From Syntrophomonadaceae bacterium (GTDB lineage Bacteria; Bacillota; Dethiobacteria; DTU022), in assembly GCA_007119335.1 (NCBI GenBank), contig SKPU01000018.1, forward strand, positions 1 through 5,833: DNA of 5,833 nt, read 5' to 3'. This document shows positions 1-5,833 of this stretch, in pieces; position 1 is the first letter of the stretch, and the number at the start of each line of letters is the position of its first letter. Position numbers and translations under genes: made by a program. Under the pieces are notes generated by a model. It was not told where the DNA came from. It saw nothing but the letters and a program-made list of their open reading frames with translations, and made no database searches.

Positions 1-96
1 GGTTTTTCAGGCCCGGCCATGCTTCCATACTCGGAGTTGGAGTACGGCGGGATTGTTGAAAAGATGAAAGATCTGGACAAAAAATTTTCTTGTTAA
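1..96 (+). CDS. C-terminal fragment of an unrecognised protein
   Basis: Frame 1 is open from the first base to a TAA at 94-96, giving the last 31 residues of a protein that begins outside the window. The fragment contains MLPYSELEYGG and ends in a charged, probably helical tail (EKMKDLDKKFSC). Its codons look like those of the neighbouring genes. In-frame stops follow again at 103-105 (TAA) and 106-108 (TGA). The family could not be identified and no function is proposed. It does not look like the C-terminus of YlzJ or RNase J, which sit before spoIIIE in Bacillus. That this is a real gene end is inferred from the open frame, the coding-like composition, and the promoter-like and hairpin sequences that begin right after the stop. 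Confidence 0.5.
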   Translation, partial: GFSGPAMLPYSELEYGGIVEKMKDLDKKFSC

Positions 97-116
97 TCTT
101 GTTAATGATCTATAAT
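90..116 (+). promoter_or_regulatory. Possible promoter for the lipid kinase gene
   Basis: A perfect TATAAT lies at 111-116. The best -35 candidate is TTGTTA at 90-95, which matches TTGACA at four of six positions, but the spacer is only 15 bases and therefore short. The predicted transcription start is about 123, giving a leader of roughly 90 bases before the TTG start at 215. The -35 element overlaps the stop codon of the upstream gene. The -10 match is strong and the -35 match is weak. Confidence 0.4.
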
Positions 117-126
117 GTATTTGGAA

Positions 127-167
127 TTAAAGCCGGGCTGCCTTGATCAGGCAGCCCTTCCGGTTAA
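127..167 (+). terminator. GC-rich hairpin in the leader; terminator or 5' leader structure
   Basis: GGGCTGCC (135-142) pairs perfectly with GGCAGCCC (150-157) around the 7-base loop TTGATCA. The stem can be lengthened imperfectly with flanking CCGG and TTAA segments (127-136 against 160-167) by way of a bulge. It could end transcription of the gene that stops at 96. However, the 3' side reads TTCCGGTTAATGG and has no T-run, so it is not a standard intrinsic terminator. If the promoter at 90-116 is real, the hairpin lies about 12 bases from the 5' end of the lipid kinase mRNA and could be a protective or regulatory leader structure. Confidence 0.5.
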
Positions 168-194
168 TGGTAAAGAAGATGATTTGAACATCAT

Positions 195-200
195 GGAAGG
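195..200 (+). promoter_or_regulatory. Weak ribosome binding site of the lipid kinase gene
   Basis: GGAAGG (195-200) is the only Shine-Dalgarno-like purine run before the TTG at 215. Its spacing of 14 bases is longer than the usual 5-9. A shorter spacing is possible if the following GATGAG takes part. A weak 5-bp hairpin (ATGAT 179-183 with ATCAT 190-194) sits immediately upstream. Start recognition looks weaker here than for the three downstream genes. Confidence 0.4.
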
Positions 201-214
201 GATGAGTATAACAA

Positions 215-1102
215 TTGAATAGCTACAAATTTATAGTCAACCCGATTGCCGGGGCAGGGAAAGCAAAAAGTTTGATACCGGCGATTAGGGAAAATTTCCG
301 GCAGGCCGGGGCTAACTTTGATATTTACCAAACCAATGCCCCGCGGGATGCAATCGAAGCCGCTGAAAAAGCGGCTCAGGATGGCTTTAATGTTCTGGTA
401 GCCGTGGGTGGAGACGGCACTGTTAATGAGGTGCTGAACGGTATTGCCGGCAGGAAAGTGATTTTAGCGACGCTTCCCGGTGGAAAGGGTAACGATTTTG
501 CCACAGCGGTAAATATGCCTCGCGATATTGATGCGGCCTGCCAGGATTTACTGCGGGCGGAAACCAAAGATATTGACCTGGGGAGGGTTATGGATCGCTA
601 CTTTATCAATTCTGTCGGGGTTGGTTTTGATGCTGCTGTGGCCAGGAGGGTAAATGACGGCGTTAAACTGTTTAAGGGTGTTTCTGCATACGTATATGCT
701 TTTTTTGAGATACTTTTTAACTACGAAGTGGTCGATATTGAGATAGATTTAGGGATGGGTCCGATGAAGAGCAGCCCGCTCCTGGTAGCGGTCGGTATTG
801 GCCAGGCTTACGGGGGTGGAATGAGAATTGTGCCCGATGCCATCCAGGATGACGGTCTTTTTGATGTTTGTATTTTTGATGATATGAATCGCCTGAGCTT
901 GATTTATCATTTTCCAAAAGTCTTTAGCGGCAAGCTTAAAGAAATTAGACAGGCCGGAATGTACCAGGCGCAGGAGATCCGGTTGAAATTGAGTGAAGAG
1001 AGGCCGCTGCATATGGAAGGTGAAATTTTTATGGGCGACCAAATGCATTTTACTTTGCAATCGAAAGCGATGAAGGTATTAACCGGAAGCCAAAGCAAAT
1101 AA
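215..1102 (+). CDS. Diacylglycerol kinase-family lipid kinase (YegS/DgkB/BmrU type)
   Basis: This 295-residue protein has the length and motif order of the soluble diacylglycerol kinase catalytic family, which transfers phosphate from ATP to a lipid hydroxyl at the inner face of the membrane. Visible motifs are the N-terminal strand and loop NPIAGAGKA (9-17), the nucleotide-binding GGDGT (65-69), PGGKGNDFA (88-96, usually PxGTxNDFA), NSVGVGFDAAV (132-142), GGGMRIVPDA (200-209), DDGLFDV (212-218) and EGE (268-270). The final Glu of EGE corresponds to the catalytic Glu of the DGE motif in DgkB. There is no signal peptide or membrane segment. The start is fixed as TTG 215: a stop lies in frame at 209-211, and the next Met (residue 101) is beyond the nucleotide-binding motifs. 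The exact lipid (diacylglycerol, undecaprenol, phosphatidylglycerol or other) cannot be read from the sequence, so no gene symbol is given. No terminator follows, so read-through into ftsK is possible. Confidence 0.93.
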   Translation: MNSYKFIVNPIAGAGKAKSLIPAIRENFRQAGANFDIYQTNAPRDAIEAAEKAAQDGFNVLVAVGGDGTVNEVLNGIAGRKVILATLPGGKGNDFATAVNMPRDIDAACQDLLRAETKDIDLGRVMDRYFINSVGVGFDAAVARRVNDGVKLFKGVSAYVYAFFEILFNYEVVDIEIDLGMGPMKSSPLLVAVGIGQAYGGGMRIVPDAIQDDGLFDVCIFDDMNRLSLIYHFPKVFSGKLKEIRQAGMYQAQEIRLKLSEERPLHMEGEIFMGDQMHFTLQSKAMKVLTGSQSK

Positions 1103-1131
1103 ATTGCATTGTATGGTAATCTTATCCAGTA

Positions 1132-1160
1132 TTTACTTTATCGAACAAGTGTTTTATAAT
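1132..1160 (+). promoter_or_regulatory. Sigma-A-type promoter before ftsK
   Basis: TTTACT (1132-1137, four of six to TTGACA) is separated by exactly 17 bases from a perfect TATAAT (1155-1160). The predicted transcription start is about 1167, giving a leader of roughly 30 bases. It lies in the gap between the lipid kinase stop (1102) and the ftsK ribosome binding site (1182-1188), and probably drives ftsK, rimO and cinA together. Confidence 0.65.
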
Positions 1161-1181
1161 GACCTGAGAAATATAATTGCT

Positions 1182-1188
1182 AAGGTGG
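1182..1188 (+). promoter_or_regulatory. Ribosome binding site that decides the ftsK start
   Basis: AAGGTGG lies 9 bases before TTG 1198. The other in-frame candidates fit badly: ATG 1189 touches the site, GTG 1192 is only 3 bases away, and TTG 1177 lies upstream of it. The site therefore selects TTG 1198, which also gives the family-typical MAKRRRKS N-terminus. Confidence 0.75.
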
Positions 1189-1197
1189 ATGGTGCAG

Positions 1198-3540
1198 TTG
1201 GCTAAACGGCGACGAAAAAGTACAAATAAAGATATGCGCAACCAGGTTAAAGGTATTTTGCTGATTGCCCTGGCGGTTTTCTCATATGTTGGCCTAATTC
1301 AGACTGATCAGACTGGTGGAGTGGGGTTTTTTGTAAACGACGTTTTGCGGACCCTGGCCGGGCAGGCTGCTTTAGCCGTACCATTTTTTATTGGTATCCT
1401 TGGGCTGCGCATGATTGTGCCGGTCAAAGATCGCTATAAAATAAAAACTCGCCTGATCGGTTTATTAATACTCCTGCTATTGGCCATGACCTGGATTCAC
1501 CTGCAGATTATGGATCAAAGAATGGCATATTTCGTGACTGACAACTTTCTTTACGAGAGTTTTTTAATGGGTATCGATGGTGAAGGCGGTGGTGTAATCG
1601 GGGCTGCTTTTGCTGTTGTTTTCTATTACTTGCTGGGCCTGACCGGCAGTCGAATTGTAATTGTAGCCCTGGCTGTAATCTCTGCTTTGCTGGTTCTCGA
1701 TATCTCTTTAAAGCGCACCCTTAATATTATATTCCGGGTTTTAGGAGTCCTGGCCGATTATTTTAAGATCCTGGTCAGGAAGATGATAGATTTTATGAAA
1801 AAACATTTCACTGCCACAAAAGAAAAAGTAATGGAAGCCTCTGCAAGCAGACGGGAGCGATCTGCAGCTGCAGTCAGTTATACCGAGCAAAAGCAGCTGC
1901 CTGAGGATGCTTCGCCTCCGGTGCAGGCGTGGATCGATCCATTAAATGGCGGTATACCTCAGGAAGAACCTGATCAGGCGCAACCGGTTAGCAGTGGATA
2001 TCAAAATGAGAGACAGCTCACGGTTTCTGAAATTCCAAAAGATGAGGAACAGAATGGGGGAATGCCTACAGTTTTTTCCAGGCAAGGCCGATCTCACGCC
2101 GACTATATCTTTCCTCCGTTGGATTTGCTTGCCCTGCCCGGGGCTGGCAATGGGCAGCAGCACCTGAAAAACAGTAAGGAAAGAGCAAAAAAGCTGGAGA
2201 CCACTTTACGGGATTTTGGAGTGGGGGCGAAGGTAGTTCATGTTCAGACCGGTCCGACTGTAACCCGCTTTGAAGTTCAGCCGGAGGCGGGTGTAAAGGT
2301 CAGTAAAATAATCGGCTTGTCTGATGATCTGGCCCTGAATTTAGCAGCTCCCCGGGTCAGGATTGAGGCTCCGATTCCCGGGAAAGCGGCTCTGGGCATA
2401 GAAGTTCCGAACAGCGTGATATCCCTGGTTCACTTACGGGAAGTCCTGGAAGAAAGCGCTTTCAAAAACAGCACCTCTCCTTTGACGGTTGGTCTGGGTA
2501 AAGATATAACCGGAGTGCCCGTAATTGCTGATCTGACCAAAATGCCCCATCTCCTGATCGCCGGGGCCACCGGGGCTGGGAAAAGTGTCTGCCTCAATAC
2601 ATTGATCACCAGCTTTTTATACAAGGTAGGGCCGGACCGGCTGCGCTTTATGATGATTGACCCGAAAGTGGTCGAGTTAAGCGTTTATAACGGTATACCC
2701 CATCTTTTAATGCCTGTGATTACCGATCCCAGGAAGGCTTCCCTGGCCCTGCGTAACATGGTCAAAGAAATGGGCCGGCGCTACGATCTTTTTGCTCGGT
2801 TGGGGGTACGCGATATCGCTGCTTATAACGAGATGGCCGCTCTAGATCAGGAGCTTGAATCATTACCCTTCATTGTGGTTGTTATCGATGAATTAGCTGA
2901 TCTGATGCATGTTTCGCCCGGAGAGGTGGAAGATGCCATTGCCAGGTTATCGCAAATGTCCAGAGCGGCGGGTATTCATCTTCTAGTAGCGACCCAGAGA
3001 CCCTCTGTTGATGTTCTAACCGGTATTATTAAGGCTAATATTACATCCAGAATTGCTTTTACTGTATCATCGCAGTTTGACTCGAGAACTATTTTAGATA
3101 TGGCGGGAGCAGAAAAGCTGCTTGGACGCGGAGATATGCTTTATTATCCGGTTGGTGCAGTCAAACCTTTCCGGGTCCAGGGCGCTTTTGTCAGTGAATC
3201 GGAAGTTAAAAAAATTGCAGACTTCATAAAAGAACAGGGCCTGGTTGAGGAGGAAAACGGCAGCGCTTTCTTAGAAACCCCAGAGGAAGTAGAAGAAGAG
3301 GAATCCGATGCCCTTTTTGCTGAGGCGGTTGATGTAGTGGTTCGAACCGGACAGGCCTCAATTTCGCTTTTGCAAAGGCGTTTTCGAATCGGATACACCA
3401 GGGCTGCTCGTTTGATTGATGATTTAGAGAGAAGGGGAATTGTGGGGCAGTTCGAAGGCAGTAAACCCAGGGAAGTACTGATTACCCAGGATCAGGCTGC
3501 ACAGATATGCGAAGAGAATAAAAACCAGTCAGATCAATAA
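1198..3540 (+). CDS. ftsK: DNA translocase FtsK/SpoIIIE
   Basis: This 780-residue septal DNA pump is close to the length of Bacillus SpoIIIE. FtsK/SpoIIIE proteins form an ATP-driven hexamer that clears chromosomal DNA from the closing division septum, and moves DNA into the forespore where sporulation occurs. The N-terminus is basic (MAKRRRKS), followed by five hydrophobic stretches at about 18-35, 52-74, 85-103, 133-148 and 152-169; the last two are separated only by a short TGSR turn. A polar linker spans about 195-300. The motor follows: the alpha region, Walker A GATGAGKS (456-463), and Walker B VVVIDELADLM (560-570) with Asp564 and Glu565. An acidic linker (about 684-703) leads to the C-terminal gamma winged helix (about 704-763), which reads DNA orientation sequences. 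TTG 1198 is chosen over TTG 1177 and ATG 1189 because of the ribosome binding site. All domains look intact. Whether this copy serves division, sporulation or both cannot be told. Confidence 0.97.
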   Translation: MAKRRRKSTNKDMRNQVKGILLIALAVFSYVGLIQTDQTGGVGFFVNDVLRTLAGQAALAVPFFIGILGLRMIVPVKDRYKIKTRLIGLLILLLLAMTWIHLQIMDQRMAYFVTDNFLYESFLMGIDGEGGGVIGAAFAVVFYYLLGLTGSRIVIVALAVISALLVLDISLKRTLNIIFRVLGVLADYFKILVRKMIDFMKKHFTATKEKVMEASASRRERSAAAVSYTEQKQLPEDASPPVQAWIDPLNGGIPQEEPDQAQPVSSGYQNERQLTVSEIPKDEEQNGGMPTVFSRQGRSHADYIFPPLDLLALPGAGNGQQHLKNSKERAKKLETTLRDFGVGAKVVHVQTGPTVTRFEVQPEAGVKVSKIIGLSDDLALNLAAPRVRIEAPIPGKAALGIEVPNSVISLVHLREVLEESAFKNSTSPLTVGLGKDITGVPVIADLTKMPHLLIAGATGAGKSVCLNTLITSFLYKVGPDRLRFMMIDPKVVELSVYNGIPHLLMPVITDPRKASLALRNMVKEMGRRYDLFARLGVRDIAAYNEMAALDQELESLPFIVVVIDELADLMHVSPGEVEDAIARLSQMSRAAGIHLLVATQRPSVDVLTGIIKANITSRIAFTVSSQFDSRTILDMAGAEKLLGRGDMLYYPVGAVKPFRVQGAFVSESEVKKIADFIKEQGLVEEENGSAFLETPEEVEEEESDALFAEAVDVVVRTGQASISLLQRRFRIGYTRAARLIDDLERRGIVGQFEGSKPREVLITQDQAAQICEENKNQSDQ

Positions 3541-3561
3541 CCCGAATAAATTTTGGGAATG

Positions 3562-3567
3562 AAGGAG
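3562..3567 (+). promoter_or_regulatory. Ribosome binding site of rimO
   Basis: AAGGAG lies 7 bases before TTG 3575, which is ideal spacing. The in-frame ATG at 3614 has no such site, so TTG 3575 is preferred although it adds 13 mostly polar residues before the conserved KGLRLAAISLGC segment. Confidence 0.75.
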
Positions 3568-3574
3568 ATATAAT

Positions 3575-4987
3575 TTGAGAAAGTCAGAAACAGAAAGTGA
3601 ATATAATCTGGATATGAAAGGGCTCAGACTGGCTGCAATTTCACTGGGATGTTCGAAAAACCGGGTTGATACCGAAGAAATACTGGGTTATTTGTCCACG
3701 AAGGGTTGTACTATAACCAACGACTACAGGTCGGCAGACTTGATTATTGTTAATACCTGCAGTTTTATTGAAGAAGCCCAACAGGAAGCGGTAAATACTC
3801 TTCTCGAGTTAACCGAGCTGGCTGAATCAGTTAAAGGAACCGGTGGCAAAAAGCCTAAAATAGTTGCTGCAGGATGCCTGGTCGAATTATTCGGCACCAA
3901 CATCATCAAGGATATCCCTGCTGTTGATGGAGCGATCGGTGTGCACAGCTACTCCAGCCTGGATTATTTTATTGACCGGTTGTTTAGCGGCAAGCAGGAA
4001 GTTATTAAGAATGATCCCCCGCCTGAATACCGTGCACTGTCATCCCGGTTGCTCACTACACCTGTCCACAGCGCCAGCGTGAAAATAGCGGAGGGCTGCA
4101 GTAACCGATGCCATTACTGTTTAATTCCTGCGATTCGGGGTCCCTACCGTAGTCGTAATCCAGAAGAAATTATCGCAGAAATCAATGATTTACTTGATCA
4201 GGGCAGCCGAGAGATAAACTTAATTGCCCAGGATACTACTGCTTACGGGCATGACCGGGAAAATTACCCGGATCTGGCCGGTTTGATTGAAGCAATAATG
4301 GAGAGAAAAAGCTACTTCCGTCTGCGCATAATGTACACTTATCCTTCGAGAATTGACGATCGATTAATTGAGCTGATTGCTAAAGAGCAAAGGATCTGTA
4401 ATTATTTAGATATTCCTCTTCAGCACTGCAATGACCATGTTTTAAAAAAAATGGGCCGCTTGTATAACCGGAAGGACCTGGAAGAACTTATTCAAAAATT
4501 GCGTAATCAAATTCCCGACCTCGCTTTGCGGACTACCCTGATGGTAGGTTACCCGGGTGAAAGCAGCGCGTATTTCAATGATATGCTTTCATTTATTGAA
4601 GAATATCCTTTTGAAAGCCTCGGCGCCTTTACCTATTCAAAACAGGGAGGGACCATTGCAGGAAATACAGAGCACCAGGTGTCCCGTAGAGTCAGTAAGA
4701 AACGCTACCGGGAGTTGATGTCTAAACAACAGCGGATTGCCCGGCAGCTAAATAAAAAACTGACCGGCAGGGAATTAACAGTTTTGATTGATGGAACTTT
4801 GCGTCCGGGCAGTAAATGGTATTATGGAAGATCTGAGTTCCAGGCCCCTGAAGTTGACGGCGTAGTTTATTTCCGCTCCCCCGTTAAACTGCAACCTGGT
4901 TCGTGGGTTTCAGTAAAAATAAAAGCTATTTCATCATATGACTTATTAGCCGACAATCCATCTTTGCTTGAGGTGAATAATAATTGA
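3575..4987 (+). CDS. rimO: Ribosomal protein S12 methylthiotransferase RimO
   Basis: RimO is a cytoplasmic radical SAM enzyme that adds a methylthio group to a conserved aspartate of ribosomal protein S12 (Asp88 in E. coli numbering), using two [4Fe-4S] clusters. The 470-residue product shows the full domain order. The N-terminal UPF0004 domain has the three auxiliary cluster cysteines Cys26 (in LGCSKNRVDTE), Cys62 (NTCSF) and Cys101 (AAGC). The radical SAM core has Cys175-x3-Cys179-x2-Cys182 in EGCSNRCHYC, followed by IPAIRGPYRSR. TLMVGYPGES lies at 321-330. A C-terminal TRAM domain (about 397-460) contains the RimO-like APEVDGVVYF. GCSKNRVD and APEVDGVV point to RimO rather than the tRNA-modifying relatives MiaB or MtaB. 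It starts 34 bases after the ftsK stop with no terminator between them, and its stop overlaps the start of cinA, so it is probably cotranscribed with both. Confidence 0.95.
   Translation: MRKSETESEYNLDMKGLRLAAISLGCSKNRVDTEEILGYLSTKGCTITNDYRSADLIIVNTCSFIEEAQQEAVNTLLELTELAESVKGTGGKKPKIVAAGCLVELFGTNIIKDIPAVDGAIGVHSYSSLDYFIDRLFSGKQEVIKNDPPPEYRALSSRLLTTPVHSASVKIAEGCSNRCHYCLIPAIRGPYRSRNPEEIIAEINDLLDQGSREINLIAQDTTAYGHDRENYPDLAGLIEAIMERKSYFRLRIMYTYPSRIDDRLIELIAKEQRICNYLDIPLQHCNDHVLKKMGRLYNRKDLEELIQKLRNQIPDLALRTTLMVGYPGESSAYFNDMLSFIEEYPFESLGAFTYSKQGGTIAGNTEHQVSRRVSKKRYRELMSKQQRIARQLNKKLTGRELTVLIDGTLRPGSKWYYGRSEFQAPEVDGVVYFRSPVKLQPGSWVSVKIKAISSYDLLADNPSLLEVNNN
4970..4976 (+). promoter_or_regulatory. 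Ribosome binding site of cinA inside the rimO end
   Basis: GAGGTGA (4970-4976) lies within the last codons of rimO, 7 bases before TTG 4984. The TTG overlaps the rimO TGA as TTGA, a layout typical of translational coupling. The site supports the TTG as the true cinA start. Confidence 0.7.
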
Positions 4988-5833
4988 AAGCAGATCTGAT
5001 TTGTGTTGGGAATGAGTTGCTGACCGGTCTTATTGAAAACAGTCATGCCGGTTATCTGTCCAGGCACCTCTGGTCAGCAGGAATTTCTGTTCGAGAATCG
5101 ATTGTGGTCGCCGATGATCAGGAAGCAATCAGCAGCGCCCTGAAAAGAGCGCTCCATAATAGCGATATTGTAATAATTACCGGTGGGCTGGGGCCTACCG
5201 ATGATGATCTAACCCGGGAGTCTTTAGCTTCCATCCTGGAGCTTCCCCTGGTTTTAGATGAGGAATGGCTGGAAAAGCTAAAAGGCTTTTTTGCCAAAAG
5301 AGGCTACAAGATGCCTGAAAGCAATTGCAAACAAGCCATGATTATAGAAGGCAGCACTTTGCTGGACAATCCGGGAGGGACAGCCCCGGGGTTAATCCTG
5401 GAAAGAGAAGGCAAACTAATTGTTATGCTTCCCGGACCAACCAATGAAATGCAGGTGATCTTTGAACAATCCGTTCTGCCCTTCTTGATTAAACGCAACC
5501 AGGGTAAGCTGTCCAGGTTGAAAACGCTAAAATGCGTGGGCCTGGGTGAATCCAGGCTGGAAGAAATAATTAAATCCCTTGGAAATTGGGATTTACCGCA
5601 GCTGTCATATGTTGCAAAGGGCTATGAAGTTCATCTTCAGATAAAAGGAGAAGGGGATGAAGCTGAAGCATCTATTGAAAAGGCCGAAAAGCTTTTACGC
5701 GAAACGCTCGGGGATTATATCTATGGCAGTAATGATGATACTTTGGCCGGCCGGGTAGCCGAATTGATTAAAAACACCACAAAAACCCTGGCTCTGGCTG
5801 AATCATGCAGCGGAGGTCTTTTATCAGATATGA
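4984..5833 (+). CDS. cinA: CinA family protein (competence/damage-inducible), 3' end beyond the window
   Basis: The frame is open from TTG 4984 to the window edge: 283 codons plus one base, with no frameshift. The first domain is MoaB/MogA-like (COG1058 type): VGNELLTG near the start, ITGGLGPTDDDLTRE (65-79), NPGGTAPG (129-136) and MLPGPTNEM (148-156). In studied CinA proteins this domain hydrolyses ADP-ribose or related pyridine nucleotides. A middle region (about 170-255, including AKGYEVHLQIKGEG) links to the start of the PncC domain, which in active members deamidates nicotinamide mononucleotide; the window ends just after its ALAESCSGG motif (270-278). Full-length CinA is usually a little over 400 residues, so about 130 remain outside. 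The gene overlaps rimO by 4 bases and should be translated with it. In many Firmicutes recA follows cinA, but this cannot be checked here. The name is historical: a direct role in competence is not shown by the sequence. Confidence 0.93.
   Translation, partial: MKADLICVGNELLTGLIENSHAGYLSRHLWSAGISVRESIVVADDQEAISSALKRALHNSDIVIITGGLGPTDDDLTRESLASILELPLVLDEEWLEKLKGFFAKRGYKMPESNCKQAMIIEGSTLLDNPGGTAPGLILEREGKLIVMLPGPTNEMQVIFEQSVLPFLIKRNQGKLSRLKTLKCVGLGESRLEEIIKSLGNWDLPQLSYVAKGYEVHLQIKGEGDEAEASIEKAEKLLRETLGDYIYGSNDDTLAGRVAELIKNTTKTLALAESCSGGLLSDM

Noticed and set aside
193..222. Nine-codon reading frame ATG 193 to TAG 222 overlapping the lipid kinase start
   Set aside because: No convincing ribosome binding site precedes ATG 193, and ATG 202 sits one base from GGAAGG; a leader peptide cannot be supported.
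749..1060. 103-codon open frame on the - strand within the lipid kinase gene
   Set aside because: It lies wholly opposite a well-supported gene, lacks recognisable motifs and is explained by the codon pattern of the + strand gene.
1862..1873. Perfect 12-base palindrome CTGCAGCTGCAG
   Set aside because: It encodes a run of Ala in the variable ftsK linker and is a single copy; GCA/GCT Ala codons explain it.
1946..2167. Overlapping open frames of 73 codons on both strands within the ftsK linker
   Set aside because: They fall in the low-complexity linker of an intact ftsK frame, have no ribosome binding site and show no recognisable protein features.
3541..3557. Small hairpin after the ftsK stop: CCCGAA against TTTGGG type pairing around TAAAT
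   Set aside because: It has only six pairs including a G-T pair and no T-run after it, so it is too weak for a terminator; it lies just ahead of the rimO ribosome binding site but no function is supported.
923..3995. Shared 13-mer TTTAGCGGCAAGC at 923-935 and 3983-3995
   Set aside because: Both encode Phe-Ser-Gly-Lys in unrelated proteins and the flanks differ; treated as chance.
144..5122. Four copies of TGATCAGG (144, 1971, 4195, 5115)
   Set aside because: Three are in genes where they encode Asp-Gln with favoured codons and one is the hairpin loop; spacing is irregular, so no repeat family is inferred.
1..5833. Search for CRISPR repeats, IS ends, tRNA or rRNA genes, and defence or toxin-antitoxin genes
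   Set aside because: None seen; the window is almost fully occupied by housekeeping genes on one strand and shows no composition shift suggesting transfer.

Overview
The window is a run of chromosomal housekeeping genes, all on the + strand. It most likely comes from a Gram-positive bacterium of the Firmicutes, in the broad clostridial or Desulfotomaculum-like part of that phylum. Three things suggest this: strong Shine-Dalgarno sequences, the gene order ftsK/spoIIIE - rimO - cinA, and protein signatures such as the MAKRRRKS start of the translocase and the GCSKNRVDTE motif of RimO. The genus cannot be named from the sequence alone.

Layout. Bases 1-96 are the tail of an unrecognised gene. 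Bases 97-214 are a non-coding leader with a perfect TATAAT box and a strong GC hairpin. A YegS/DgkB-type lipid kinase follows (215-1102). A 95-base gap (1103-1197) carries a good sigma-A-type promoter, TTTACT-17-TATAAT. Next come an FtsK/SpoIIIE DNA translocase (1198-3540), RimO, the methylthiotransferase of ribosomal protein S12 (3575-4987), and CinA (4984-5833), which runs off the end of the window. RimO and CinA overlap by four bases (TTGA). There is no gene-free stretch longer than about 120 bases.

How the genes relate. ftsK, rimO and cinA look like one transcription unit driven by the promoter at 1132-1160. The gap between ftsK and rimO is 34 bases, and rimO overlaps cinA. The lipid kinase has its own possible promoter but no terminator after it, so read-through into ftsK is possible. 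The products act separately: lipid phosphorylation at the membrane, chromosome movement at the division septum, ribosome modification, and pyridine nucleotide repair. The cluster reflects conserved chromosomal neighbourhood rather than a single pathway.

No novel system is visible: there is no mobile element, CRISPR array, toxin-antitoxin pair, defence gene, tRNA or rRNA. The points most worth a second look are that all four gene starts are TTG, that exact matches to FtsK/SpoIIIE-orienting octamers lie only on the + strand, and that a hairpin sits in the leader of the lipid kinase.
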